Shown: positions 25,175 to 35,200 of the stretch, one piece after another
Numbering within the stretch: position 1 is the stretch's first letter
Layout: each line of letters opens with the position of its first letter
Origin: Glacieibacterium sp038211965
GTDB lineage: Bacteria > Pseudomonadota > Alphaproteobacteria > Sphingomonadales > Sphingomonadaceae
Length of the DNA stretch: 64,000 nucleotides
Direction: 5' to 3'
NCBI GenBank assembly: GCA_038211965.1
Contig: JBBQVB010000001.1
Coordinates: 1 to 64,000, forward strand
Program-made: the position numbers and the translations under genes
The notes under the pieces: generated by a model
The model's input: the letters and a program-made list of their open reading frames with translations, nothing else
What the model was told of the DNA's origin: nothing
The model's database searches: none

Positions 25175-25987
25175 ATGCGTTTCAAGGTTTCGGCCGGCTA
25201 CGGAACCGGGCTGCTGCTCGCGGCGCTGCCGCTGGCGGAGGCGAGGGCTGCCAGCCCTGTCGCAGGGCCCGAGCGAACCGTCCTCGAGCCGGGACTGGCT
25301 CCGGTCCCGGATCATCGCCGCACGCGACGCGAAATCCTGCCGCCGGTGACGCCGCCGGGGTTTCGCGCCCTGTTCGACGGGAAGAGCCTCAACGGTTGGC
25401 ATATCAGCCAAACCTCGAACCATGGTTCGACACCGCTGGTGATCGTTCGCGACGGCATGATCCTCGGCGCGCAAAATCCCCCGGGACGCGGTGGCCTGCT
25501 GGTCAGCAACGAAAGCTTCGCCGATTTCGATCTCTATCTCGAAGTCCGTTCGGACTGGGGCAACGACAGCGGCGTTCTTTTCAGGGTCACCGAAGCGGGT
25601 GCGGGCTATCAGTTGACGATGGACACGTTGCCGTGCGGCAGCGTCGGACGGCTGGAAGGCGTCGGCGGCGTGCGCATGGCGAACCAGACGCCCACGCTGG
25701 CCGCGACCGCACCGTGCTGGACCGACGATCCCGGCATGGCCGCATGGAAGCGCGACGATTGGAACGTCGTCCAGGTCCGGGTTGCCGGCGTCGCTCCGCA
25801 GGTCGCCGTGACGGTCAACGGCGTGCAACTGCCGATCGCTGCGGATACCGCGAACTCCGCTGTCGGCGGACGCATCGCCGGTCCGATCGCGCTCCAGATC
25901 CATGGTGGTGTCGCACGCTGGCAGCCAGGCGGCCTGTGGCGCTGGCGAAGCATCGCAATCCGCGAACGAACCGCCGACGCACGATAG
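25175..25987 (+). CDS. secreted DUF1080 (3-keto-disaccharide hydrolase fold) protein
   Basis: A signal peptide (about 1-25) leads to a concanavalin-like beta-jelly-roll domain of the DUF1080 family. Visible features are FRALFDGKSLNGWHIS, FDLYLEVRSDWGNDSGVLFR and a late ALQIHGGVARWQPGGLWRWR segment. Related proteins are predicted carbohydrate-active; some hydrolyse 3-keto-disaccharides. The 270 residues fit. The metallopeptidase stop lies 29 bases upstream, so co-transcription is possible although the functions look unrelated. Confidence 0.8.
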   Translation: MRFKVSAGYGTGLLLAALPLAEARAASPVAGPERTVLEPGLAPVPDHRRTRREILPPVTPPGFRALFDGKSLNGWHISQTSNHGSTPLVIVRDGMILGAQNPPGRGGLLVSNESFADFDLYLEVRSDWGNDSGVLFRVTEAGAGYQLTMDTLPCGSVGRLEGVGGVRMANQTPTLAATAPCWTDDPGMAAWKRDDWNVVQVRVAGVAPQVAVTVNGVQLPIAADTANSAVGGRIAGPIALQIHGGVARWQPGGLWRWRSIAIRERTADAR

Positions 25988-26090
25988 CCAGACCTTTGCA
26001 CAAATAAATTTGTATCCGGTCGAAAACCGCGTGGCCTGCCGCACATCGACGTGGGCGGCCTCGCGCCGCTCGATCCTGAAAGGACCCGTC

Positions 26091-26450
26091 ATGCACTACA
26101 TGCTGTTGTTCAACGAGACCCGCGACGAGATGGGCAAGCGCTTCGACCCCGCGCAGGCCGAGGCCTATTGGGGCGGCTGGAGCGCGTACATGGGCGCGAT
26201 CGCGCAGGGCGGCGCGATGGTCAGCGGCAACGGCCTCCAACCGCCCGACGCCAGCACGACGCTGCGCGTCGTCAACGGCGCGCGCCACGTCGCCGACGGG
26301 CCGTTTGCAGACACCAAGGAAATCCTCGGCGGCTACGTCATCCTCGACGTGCCCGACCTCGACGCCGCGCTCGAATGGGCGGCGCGGGCACCGTGCGCCT
26401 CGGCAGGCGGGGTCGAAATTCGGCCTGTCCTCGCACCACCGGCGAACTGA
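26091..26450 (+). CDS. DGPF/YCII-family protein, partner of ECF42 sigma factor
   Basis: This 119-residue dimeric alpha-beta barrel-like protein belongs to the YCII/PhnB-related DGPF family. The core motif reads DGPFADTKEILGGYVILDVPDLD. DGPF genes are the typical genomic companions of ECF42 sigma factors, thought to be targets or modulators, though their chemistry is unknown. The stop overlaps the sigma-factor ATG by one base (TGATG), and AAAGGA precedes the start. Confidence 0.88.
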   Translation: MHYMLLFNETRDEMGKRFDPAQAEAYWGGWSAYMGAIAQGGAMVSGNGLQPPDASTTLRVVNGARHVADGPFADTKEILGGYVILDVPDLDAALEWAARAPCASAGGVEIRPVLAPPAN

Positions 26451-27676
26451 TGGTGGCGGCGCGCCGCGATGCCGCAAGCGAGGCGGAAGTCGCGGCGCGC
26501 ACGTCGTACGGCAGGCTGCTCGCAATCCTCGCGGCGCGTTCGGGAAATATCGCCGCCGCCGAGGACGCCCTCGCCGATGCCTTTGCCGCCGCACTCGTCC
26601 AATGGCCGCGCGACGGTGTTCCCGCGAACCCCGCCGGGTGGCTGATCACCGCGGCGCGGCGCAGCATCGGCCATGCGACGGGGCGTGGGCGCACCGCCGC
26701 TGCGGCCGCCGGGCTGCTGATGCTGCTGCAGGATGAGCGCGACACCGCGGCGAGCGACGGCTTCGGCGACCGCCGCCTCGCGCTGATGTTCGTCTGCGCG
26801 CACCCGGCGATCGACCCCGACGCACAGGCTCCGTTGATGCTGCAGACCGTGCTCGGCCTCGACGCGGCGCGCATCGCGGCGTGTTTCCTCGTCTCGGGCG
26901 CCACGATGAGCCAGCGGCTGGTGCGCGCCAAGCGCAAGATCCGCGACGCGCGCATCGCCTTCGCGGTCCCCGAGGCGCACGACCTCGCGCCGCGCGTCGG
27001 CGGCGTGCTGTCAGCGGTCTATGCCGCCTATGGCACCGCGTGGGAGGATGTCGGCGGGGCCGACGGCAAGCTCGCGGGTCTTGCTGCCGAGGCGATCTGG
27101 CTGGCGCGCCTGCTGACCGAACTCCTGCCCGGCAAGCCCGAGGCAATCGGGCTGCTGTCGCTGCTGCTGCACTGCGAGGCGCGCCACGCGGCGCGGCGCG
27201 ATACCGACGGCGCGTTCGTACCCTTGCACCGGCAAGATACCGCGCACTGGTCGCGCCCGATGATCCTCGAGGCCGAGGCGTTGCTGCGGCGCGCGGCAGC
27301 GGCGGCAGCCCCGGGGCGCTTCCAGACCGAGGCGGCGATCCAGTCGCTGCACGCGCACCAGCGCATGACCGGCGAGCGCTTCACAGGACCGCTGGTGCGG
27401 CTTTACGACGTCCTTGCCGGCTTCGCGCCGACGACGGGCGTGCTCGTCGCGCGCGCCGTCGCCTATGCCGAGAACGGCGAGACCGACACCGCGGTGCGCC
27501 AGCTTGCGGATATCCAGCATGTCGCCACCTATCAGCCGTGGTGGGCGGCGCAGGCGCGCATCCGCTGGCTGGGCGGCGACGCGGCGGGGGCGCATGCAGC
27601 GGCACAGACGGCTGCCGGTCTAAGCGCCGACCCCGGCGTCCGCCGCTTCCTGCTCGACGGCGGCTACCGGGGCTGA
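26450..27676 (+). CDS. ECF42-type RNA polymerase sigma factor with C-terminal extension
   Basis: This 408-residue extracytoplasmic-function sigma factor has sigma region 2 in the first 80 residues (AAEDALADAFAAALVQWP) and region 4 around 135-165 (LMLQTVLGLDAARIAACF, MSQRLVRAKRKIR). A long C-terminal helical/TPR-like extension (about 180-400, with EAIWLARLLTELLPGKPEA) is the hallmark of ECF42. No anti-sigma factor is adjacent. In this group the extension itself is thought to control activity. It is coupled to the DGPF gene. Confidence 0.88.
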   Translation: MVAARRDAASEAEVAARTSYGRLLAILAARSGNIAAAEDALADAFAAALVQWPRDGVPANPAGWLITAARRSIGHATGRGRTAAAAAGLLMLLQDERDTAASDGFGDRRLALMFVCAHPAIDPDAQAPLMLQTVLGLDAARIAACFLVSGATMSQRLVRAKRKIRDARIAFAVPEAHDLAPRVGGVLSAVYAAYGTAWEDVGGADGKLAGLAAEAIWLARLLTELLPGKPEAIGLLSLLLHCEARHAARRDTDGAFVPLHRQDTAHWSRPMILEAEALLRRAAAAAAPGRFQTEAAIQSLHAHQRMTGERFTGPLVRLYDVLAGFAPTTGVLVARAVAYAENGETDTAVRQLADIQHVATYQPWWAAQARIRWLGGDAAGAHAAAQTAAGLSADPGVRRFLLDGGYRG

Positions 27677-27720
27677 GGGTCCGGGCCACTCAATGAGGCG
27701 CAGCGCCGCCTCTGCCCCCT

Positions 27721-27751
27721 CCCTTTCCAGCGCAGCGGAGAGCGGGAAGGG
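27721..27751. terminator. palindromic terminator, GCGCAGCGGAG-loop type
   Basis: CCCTTTCC at 27721-27728 pairs with GGGAAGGG at 27744-27751 (one T-G wobble) around a 15-base loop containing GCGCAGCGGAG. It lies between the convergent ECF42 gene and the 93-residue gene. The same loop core occurs in the hairpin at 37285-37316. Confidence 0.5.
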
Positions 27752-27756
27752 CGAAG

Positions 27757-28038
27757 TCAGAAGAACGACTTGCGCTTCTCGATCAGCTTCGCGCCGCGCT
27801 TGCCCGGCACCAGCACGTGCGTCACACCGGGGGGCAAGGGGGCATCGGGGTCGGAGCTTTCAAGCACCGCGCCGTGACGCCGGAGCGACGCAAGCAGCGC
27901 GGCAGCGTCGGCGTCGGCGGGCGGGGCGGCGGGCGGGGCGGCGGGCGGGGCGGCAGGCGGGCGCTTGGCCATGCGCCCGAGATAAGCCCGCAGCGCCTGC
28001 CCCGCAACCGCGTCGCTTCCGTCCAAGACGCTCGACAC
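27757..28038 (-). CDS. hypothetical protein with PPAA repeat
   Basis: This 93-residue soluble protein is of unknown function. The N-terminal 23 residues are followed by a low-complexity PPAAPPAAPPAAPP stretch and a C-terminal part DPDAPLPPGVTHVLVPGKRGAKLIEKRKSFF whose basic end looks constrained. The repeat stretch arises from 12-base GC-only tandem units at about 27917-27953. It is divergent from the large membrane-protein gene, sharing an 80-base gap. Confidence 0.5.
   Translation of the reverse strand: MSSVLDGSDAVAGQALRAYLGRMAKRPPAAPPAAPPAAPPADADAAALLASLRRHGAVLESSDPDAPLPPGVTHVLVPGKRGAKLIEKRKSFF
27917..27953. repeat. 12-base tandem repeat (three units, GCGGGCGGGGCG type)
   Basis: Three consecutive near-identical units made only of G and C encode the Pro-Pro-Ala-Ala repeat of the reverse-strand 93-residue protein. 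A fourth, diverged unit follows. Unit length is a multiple of three, so gain or loss of units keeps the frame. Confidence 0.7.
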
Positions 28039-28117
28039 CGGTCGCGCTTAGTAACATGCTGACCAAGTTGGTGGCGTGTGCGTCCGGAGTTGTGGCAACG
28101 GGGGGCGGCGCGGACAG

Positions 28118-31100
28118 GTGGCGGAGGCGCAGGCGAAACAGTCGCGCTGGCTCGGCTTTGCCGGGATCGCCTTTGCGCTGCTCGTCGCGGCGTTCGGCAT
28201 CTGGCTGACCCAGGCGAGCGACCGCGTCGTCGGCTTCGACACGCACCGCAACGACCACGACCTGCAGATCGTCGCCGAGGGACTGGCGAGCTGGCCCGCG
28301 ACGATCGCCTCGATGGCCGAAAAGAATTTCGTGCCGCAGCGCCTCGAAGCCCCCGACGCGGCGGCGGCGGCGCGCGGCTGGCAGGCGCAGGCGCGTTTCT
28401 GGCACCCCGAGCTTGGCCGCTTCAGGATCGATTATGCGCTCGTGGCGAGCGGTGCGGCGTGCCCCGACGCCGATGCGGGAGGGCGGCGCGCGTGGTTCGC
28501 CGCCGATGCCCTCGAAATCCGCGACACGCTCGACGCCGATGCCCTCGAAGCCGCCGACCGGCGCGTGCTGCCGGGACTGGGCGGCGACTGGCGCGCCTGG
28601 CTGGGGCGCGGCGTCCTGCGCCTCCCCGCCGGGACACCGCGCCTGTGCTTCGCGGCGCGCCTGCCGCTCGCCGCACTGATCCACGCCGATACGGCGATGC
28701 CGCGGGCCTTCGAGCTGCTGATCGCCGATGCGGAGGGACACGTTGCAGCGCAGTTCGGCGCCGACCCGCTGCCGCTCGCCGATCTCGCGCAGCTGAAGCC
28801 CGCCGCGTCGCTGTCGGGAGCGGTGATCGGCGCGCTGCCGGGTGCCCCCAGGACCGCTGCCGCGCCGCCGCGCACGCTCAACCCGCTCGGCCCGACACGC
28901 GTCAGTTCAGGCGCGCACGACTATGACGCCTATGTCCGCGATATTGCGCTGCCGGGTCCGCAGCCCGGTGGCGTCGTGCATGCGCAGGCCGTGGCGCTGA
29001 TCGCGGCGGGCGGCCTGCTCGACCGCATTCCGCAAGCGCCGATCATCCTTGCCGGCTTCGCGGTGCCGCTGCTGCTGCTGCTCGCGCTGACGGCGGTGCT
29101 CAAGCTGCGCCTGATCGGTCCCGGCGAGGCGCTGGCGCGCACCGAGGTCGCGGCGCTCGCAGCGGGCCTTGTCGGGGCGGTGGCGCTGGTGACGGCGGCG
29201 GCGGCGTTCGCAGTCGACGTCGAGGTGAGCCGCGCGCGCGCCGGGGTGCGGACCGCCGACACCGTCCTCGAACTCCGCCGCCAGTTCGCTGCCGAGGTTG
29301 CGCCGCTGCTCGGGCTCGAAGGCAGCACGGCGACGGGCTGGCGCGACCGCCGCGGCGTCTGGCAACCCCCCGAGGACTGCCTGACGGTGCCGCTGCCGCT
29401 CGCGTCGGTGCTCGGCCCGCCCGATCCGGGTTACCCGCTGCGCGAGCGCCGTCGGGCCGAAGTCGATACGCGCCACGCCAGCCTCGACAACCCGCAAGCC
29501 ATCGCCGCGCACGACACGCTGCGCCTGCCGCCGCGCGAGTCGGCGTTCGTCGTCGGGCAGGATGGGCAACTCTGGCCGGGGACGGCGATCAGCGCCTGCC
29601 GCTCGAACAACGGCGGTCGCCTCGATGTCGCCCCGCGCGCCTATTTCGGGCGCGCGCTCGAAGGCGACACCGCCGTCCTGCCGACGCGCGCGCGGCCGCG
29701 CTGGCAGCGTCTGCGGCTGCCCGGCGCGGGGCGCGAACTCCTTGCCGCGCCGGCTTATGCGATCGAGGAAGTGCGCAGCCAGAGCGACGGCATCGACAAG
29801 ACGCTGGTCGCCTTCCCCGCCATCGTCGGGGAGCGCGTCCCCGGCCGCAGCCGCGAGCCCGATGCCGTGCTGGTCAGCGCCGGGGTGCTGCGCAGCCTGC
29901 TGGTGCCGGTGCTGCCGCCGACCGAGCGCTTCATGGTCGTCGATCTCGGCGATCCCGGCCTCGAAGTGCTCTTCCACTCCGACCGCCAGCGCGTCCACTT
30001 CGAACATGCCGCCCGCGAACTCAAATCGCCCAAGCTCGCCGCGATCCTGACGCGCCTGCGCGGCCCGAAGGCAGCCGACGACGGCCCGCCGGCGCTGACC
30101 TCGACCTACGACGGTGCCCGCCAGCATTTCGGGCTGGCGCGGCTGCCGTTCACCAACTGGGCGATCCTCGCGTGGCATTCGCACGACAGCGCCGACGCGG
30201 TGCCGGCGCAGGTATTGCTCGCGACGATGATGAGCTTCTCGGCGCTCGTCGTCGCGGTGTGGGGCGTGCCCGCGCTGGTGCTCGCGGCGCTCGGCAAGGC
30301 GCGCTGGGGGTGGCTGTGGCCCGATGCGCGCATGCGGGGGGCGTACAACCGCCTGGGAGGCGCGCTGGCGCTGACGGCGGCATTGGGGGTGCTGTTGCTG
30401 CTGCTGTGGCCTGCCGGGCCGCTGTGGGCCGCGCTGGCGTGCTGGGCGGGGGGTCTGGCGAGTGGCATCGTCGTGCTGCGCGGGCCAAAGGGCGCGGGTG
30501 GACCGCTGCGTCCCGATACCGCGCGCGCCTATCGCAACGCCGTCGTCGCCGCACTGGTGACGATGGTCGCGGTGCCGATGATCGCCGTCCACGCCGACGC
30601 GGCGCGCTTCGGGCGGCGCAGCGTCGACACCGATGCGCGCATCGGCCTCGATGCCGGGCTGGCGGCGCGCACGGCGGCAACGGCGGCGATCTCGAACGTC
30701 TATTTCTCCGACCTGCGCGCCGCGCGCCGCCGCGTCCTCGCGCCGACCGATCTGACCGGGGTCGCGGCGGGGTGCTGGCGACCGCTGCCCGATGCCGAGC
30801 GCGACACCGGACTGGCGCAGCGGCTGTTCAGGGGCCTGTATCACGGTCCCGCGCCCGGCGCATCGACGGTGACCCCGGCGCTCGCGGCGCTGGCGTGTCC
30901 CGGCACGTCGCTCGCGCTCGGCAGCCTGGCGACCTTCGCCGAGCCGAAGATCGAATGGGAGTCGGGGTCGCTGGCGCGCGTCGTGTGGATCGTCGTCGTC
31001 GTCGGCCTCGGTCTCGGGTTGCTGGGTGCGGCACTGGCCGTGATCCTCGAGCGCCTGTTCGGCCTCGCGACGCCGCTCGAAGCCGTGACCTACCCGCCGC

Positions 31101-32236
31101 TGGCGCTGTCGGACGATTTCGCCGCGCTCGTGCTACCGCCCAAGGTGATGATCGTCCGTCCGCCGCTGGGCCTCAGGAACCAGCTGTTCGACCACGGCCA
31201 CCGCATCGACCTGTCCGACGAGACGCTGACGCCGATCGCCGGGCCGCAGGTGACGCCCGCCTGGGCACCGCCGCGCCACTACATCCTCTACAATCTCGAG
31301 CTGACGCTGCGCGAGCCCGAGCGGCGGCGCGCGGCGCTGCGGTACATCGAGAAGCTCGTCGAGAAGCCGGGGGTGCGCGACGGCACGACGACCCTCGTGC
31401 TCGTCGCCGAACTGACCCCGCTCGAGCGCCTGCTGCAGGCCTATGAGCACGAGAAGATCGCCGCGCAGACCGACGAGGGCCGCGACCTCGAAGCGATCCG
31501 CCGCCAGCGCGAGGACATCCGCTGGTCGAAACTGCTCGAGGATTTCCAGACCTTCATCTTCGGCTCGGTGGACAAGCTGATCCGCGCGCCGCGCACGGGA
31601 GAAACCGCGGTCGAGACGGCGGTGATCGGCGAGCTGGCGGGGCTTCCCGAACACGTCATCGCGACGCTGCTGCCGGCGGGAACGCCGATTCCGGTGTCGA
31701 TGTCCCTGCGCACCACCGCCGCTTATGACGCGCTGTACCGCGACCATGTGCTCGGCTTCGCGCGCGACCTGCATGCCGCCAGCCCACAGGCGGCGATCGA
31801 TTTCATCGGGCTGATGCTGATCGAACATTATCAGCAGCTGTGGTCGGCCTCGTCGCGCGCCGAGCAACTTGTGCTGCACAACCTGAGCATGCGGCGCATC
31901 CCGAGCATCGCGGCGCGCGACGCGCTGAAGTCGCTGATCCGGCGCGGGCTGGTTGCCTACGATCCCGTGCCGCGCCTGTTCAACGCGAGCTTCGCGGCGT
32001 TCGTCCAGCACGCCGAGCGGCCCCAGACGTTGCAGCGCTGGAAGGCCGATGCGCCCAAGGGTGGCTGGCGTTTCGCGGTCTGGCCGCTGCTCATCATCTT
32101 GCCGCTCGGGCTGCTGCTCCTCGGCGGCGCGATCCTCGACTCCGGGCAGCCGCTGGTTGCGCTGCTGCCGCTGCTCGTTGCCACCGGCCCGGCTTTGTTG
32201 CAGGCTCTGGGTGTCTTCCGAAAGGCTACGACGTGA
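28118..32236 (+). CDS. multi-pass membrane protein with Cache-like sensor and degenerate P-loop-like region
   Basis: This is a 1372-residue membrane protein with no recognised name. A first helix (11-31) is followed by an outside region (32-305) and two helices (308-368). A second outside region (370-690) looks like a double-Cache sensor: EEVRSQSDGID, a strand VMVVDLGDPGLEV, VLFHSDRQ and a final FTNWAILAWHS. Helices lie at 698-724, 748-787 and 806-827, with another outside loop and a helix at 954-976. The cytoplasmic part has VMIVRPPLGLRNQLF, placed like a Walker A loop but lacking GK[ST]. It continues with a strand ILYNLEL, a strand TLVLVAELTPLERL and a winged-helix-like stretch (about 1245-1300). 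Two C-terminal helices close it. I infer a sensor whose NTPase-like module has lost catalysis. GTG at 28076 is an alternative start. It is first of a three-gene operon. Confidence 0.6.
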   Translation: MAEAQAKQSRWLGFAGIAFALLVAAFGIWLTQASDRVVGFDTHRNDHDLQIVAEGLASWPATIASMAEKNFVPQRLEAPDAAAAARGWQAQARFWHPELGRFRIDYALVASGAACPDADAGGRRAWFAADALEIRDTLDADALEAADRRVLPGLGGDWRAWLGRGVLRLPAGTPRLCFAARLPLAALIHADTAMPRAFELLIADAEGHVAAQFGADPLPLADLAQLKPAASLSGAVIGALPGAPRTAAAPPRTLNPLGPTRVSSGAHDYDAYVRDIALPGPQPGGVVHAQAVALIAAGGLLDRIPQAPIILAGFAVPLLLLLALTAVLKLRLIGPGEALARTEVAALAAGLVGAVALVTAAAAFAVDVEVSRARAGVRTADTVLELRRQFAAEVAPLLGLEGSTATGWRDRRGVWQPPEDCLTVPLPLASVLGPPDPGYPLRERRRAEVDTRHASLDNPQAIAAHDTLRLPPRESAFVVGQDGQLWPGTAISACRSNNGGRLDVAPRAYFGRALEGDTAVLPTRARPRWQRLRLPGAGRELLAAPAYAIEEVRSQSDGIDKTLVAFPAIVGERVPGRSREPDAVLVSAGVLRSLLVPVLPPTERFMVVDLGDPGLEVLFHSDRQRVHFEHAARELKSPKLAAILTRLRGPKAADDGPPALTSTYDGARQHFGLARLPFTNWAILAWHSHDSADAVPAQVLLATMMSFSALVVAVWGVPALVLAALGKARWGWLWPDARMRGAYNRLGGALALTAALGVLLLLLWPAGPLWAALACWAGGLASGIVVLRGPKGAGGPLRPDTARAYRNAVVAALVTMVAVPMIAVHADAARFGRRSVDTDARIGLDAGLAARTAATAAISNVYFSDLRAARRRVLAPTDLTGVAAGCWRPLPDAERDTGLAQRLFRGLYHGPAPGASTVTPALAALACPGTSLALGSLATFAEPKIEWESGSLARVVWIVVVVGLGLGLLGAALAVILERLFGLATPLEAVTYPPLALSDDFAALVLPPKVMIVRPPLGLRNQLFDHGHRIDLSDETLTPIAGPQVTPAWAPPRHYILYNLELTLREPERRRAALRYIEKLVEKPGVRDGTTTLVLVAELTPLERLLQAYEHEKIAAQTDEGRDLEAIRRQREDIRWSKLLEDFQTFIFGSVDKLIRAPRTGETAVETAVIGELAGLPEHVIATLLPAGTPIPVSMSLRTTAAYDALYRDHVLGFARDLHAASPQAAIDFIGLMLIEHYQQLWSASSRAEQLVLHNLSMRRIPSIAARDALKSLIRRGLVAYDPVPRLFNASFAAFVQHAERPQTLQRWKADAPKGGWRFAVWPLLIILPLGLLLLGGAILDSGQPLVALLPLLVATGPALLQALGVFRKATT

Positions 32237-32246
32237 GGCAGCGCTC

Positions 32247-35200
32247 ATGATGAGTCTCGACGCCGCGAAGCCCGTCGACGGCCTGCTGGTCAAGCTGCGC
32301 CGCGCCGACGCTGCCGGGTTCGCCGTGGCCAACCGGATGGCGATGGGCGGCAGCGCGACGCCCGAGGTCATCCTGACCGTCCCCGCCGCCGCCGCTGCCG
32401 AGCGCGGTTTCGCCGATCACCCGAACGACGCCGTGTGGGCGCGGATGGCGAGTGGGGCCAACGCGTGGGACGACGCGCACCGCATCATGCGGCAGGGCTT
32501 CGCCGCGGCGAGCGGGGTCATCGCCGCCGAGCCCGATCTCGGGCAGGTCTGGCGGAACGGCGAGGCAGATGCGCCGGGGCTGGGCGTGGCAGCCGACGAC
32601 CGCTGCTCGCTCCGGCTCCAAACCGACGCGGGCGGGCGCGCCATCGGCCCCGGCTCGGCATGGCACCGCGGCGACGCCTTCTCGGGACTGGCGAGCGCGG
32701 CGGCGCAGGTCGGCGACGCGGCACAGCGCGGGGTGCGGATCGCGCATCTCGATACCGGCTACGACCCCGCGCACAGCGCGCGCCCGGCGCACCTGCTGAC
32801 CGGGCGCGAGGCGAATTTCGTGACGGGCGAGGGCGCCGCCAACTCCGCTGCCGACGTGACGCCGACGGGCGGCATCCCCTTCACCCGCGCGCGCGGCCAC
32901 GGCACCGGCACCTTGTCGATCCTCGCCAGCCCGCAGTTCGGCGGCGCGCCGGGGGCGGAGATCGTCGCCGTCCGCATCGCCGACGGCGTCGTGCGCTTCT
33001 CGACCTCGACGATGGTGCAAGGCATCGAGCACGCGCTGGCGAACGGCGCGCAGGTGCTGTCGATGAGCATGGGCGGGTACGCCGGCGGCGCGCTCGCCGA
33101 TGCGGTCAACAAGGCCTACGAGGCCGGACTGACGATGGTCACGGCAGCGGGCAACAACTTTGCCGGGCTGCCGATCCGCTCGGTGGTCTATCCGGCGCGG
33201 ATGCGGCGCGTCATCGCCGCGACGGGCACGATGGCCGACGGGCGGCCCTATTTCGATCTCGTCGCGCCGACGATGCAGGGCTGCTGGGGTCCAGACCTCA
33301 AGATGGCGACGGCGCTCGCGGGTTTCTCGCCGAACATCCCCTGGGCGGCGTTCAAGTGCGGCGATGTTGTCCACGAAGACGGGCAGGGCACCAGCGCCGC
33401 GACGCCGCAGGTCGCCGCGGCGGCCGCGCTGTGGATCGCGCTGCACCAGGGCGATCCCGTTTATCAGAGCTATTCGCAGGGTTGGATGCGTGTCGAGGCG
33501 GTGCGCCGCGCACTGTTCGCCGCAGCACGCAAGACGACTGCCAAGCTCGATGCGGCGGGGGTGCTTCATTTTCTCGGCACCGGCGCGCTCGATGCGCTGG
33601 CGGCGCTCGCGGTCGGGCCCGCCGCTGCGTCGGGTCTGCGCGCGGAGCCGCCCGCCAGCGCGGCATGGGCATGGGTCAAGCTGCTGTCGGGCGAAGGCGT
33701 CGGCTTCGCGCTTGCCAGCGCGCCGCGCGCCAATGCGCTCGGTCTCGAACTGATGCAGCTGGCGCAGCGCACGCCCGAGATCGAGGCGGCGCTGCTGGGC
33801 GGCGGCGGCGACCCCGACGGCGCGCTGCCCGAGGCGAACCGCAAGGCATTCTTCGAAGCCGTCCTCGATAGCGGCGCGGCCTCGCAGTTGCTGACCACCG
33901 CGCTGACGCGGAGCCTCGGGCTGCGCGACGCGGCCCCGCCGCCGGCACCGCCGCCGCTGCCCGGCACCGCGCCGTTGCCGGGGCAGGTCCGCATGGCGCG
34001 CCGCGACCCCGTCCCCGCGCAGCGCCGCCTGCGCGTCTTTGCGCTCGACCCGAGCCTCGGGGCGTCGCTCGATACCGTCGCGATCGGCCTCGCCACGGTG
34101 AACATTCCCTACGAGACCGGCGAAGACGGCAAGTCGATCCTGCGCCCCGGCCCAGTCGGCGAATATCTCGAGGTCGTCGATGTCGATCCGGCGTCGGACC
34201 GCGCCTACGATCCCGTCGATCTCGACCACCCGCACCTGCTGATCTCCGACGGGCTCGAGCCGTCGGAGGGCAACCCGCGCTTCCACCAGCAGATGGTCTA
34301 CGCCATCGGCATGAAGACCATCGGCCACTTCGAGGCCGCGCTCGGGCGCAAGGCGCTGTGGGCGCCGCGCCGCTACCGCCGGGGCATCGCGTCGCGCTTC
34401 GAATATGTCCAGCGCCTGCGCATCTACCCGCACGCGCTGCGCGCCCAGAATGCCTATTACAGCCCATCCAAGGTCGCGCTGCTGTTCGGCTATTTCCCCG
34501 CCGCGTCGGCGCGCACCGACGCGACGGTGCGCGGCTCGATGGTGTTCTCATGCCTCAGCGCCGACATCGTCGCGCACGAGATGACCCACGCGCTGCTGGA
34601 CGGCGTCCACCGCCACTACCAGGAGGCGTCGAACCCCGACGTCGGGGCGTTCCACGAAGGTTTCGCCGACATCGTCGCGCTGTTCCAGCATTTCACCTAC
34701 GGCGACATCGTCAGCGCCGAGATCGCCCGCGCGCGCGGCGAGATCGGCGCAGCGCGGCTGCTGTCTGGCCTCGCGCGCCAGTTCGGCGAGGGGGCGGGCA
34801 AGGCGGGGCCGCTCAGGGACTATATCGACCCGGCAACCGGCACGCTCGACTATAGCGCGACCACCGAGGTCCACAGCCGGGGGTCGATCCTCGTCTTCGC
34901 GATCTACGAAGCCTTCGTCGCCATCGTCGAGCGTCGCACCGGCGACCTCATCCGTCTCGCCACCGGCGGCACCGGCGTGCTGCCGGCGGGCGACCTCCAT
35001 CCCGGCCTCGTCACGCGGCTGACGCGCGAGACTTGCAAGGCCGCGTCGCAGGTCCTGCGGATCTGCATCCGCGCCATCGATTATTGCCCGCCCAACGACA
35101 TCACTTTCGGCGAGTATCTGCGCGCGCTGCTGACCGCCGATGTCGACCAGGTGCCCGACGACCGGCTCGGCTACCGCACCGCGCTGCTGCAGGCGTTCCG

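Noticed and set aside
27901..27960. GC-rich tandem repeat as a CRISPR or regulatory array
   Set aside because: Units are only 12 bases, contiguous and in frame with a Pro/Ala coding repeat; there are no spacers.
32226..34433. Reverse-strand open frame (735 codons) opposite the S8-M4 gene
   Set aside because: Its composition is that of an antisense frame (Arg, Asp, Val rich) and it would overlap the whole coding region of a protein with two intact active sites.
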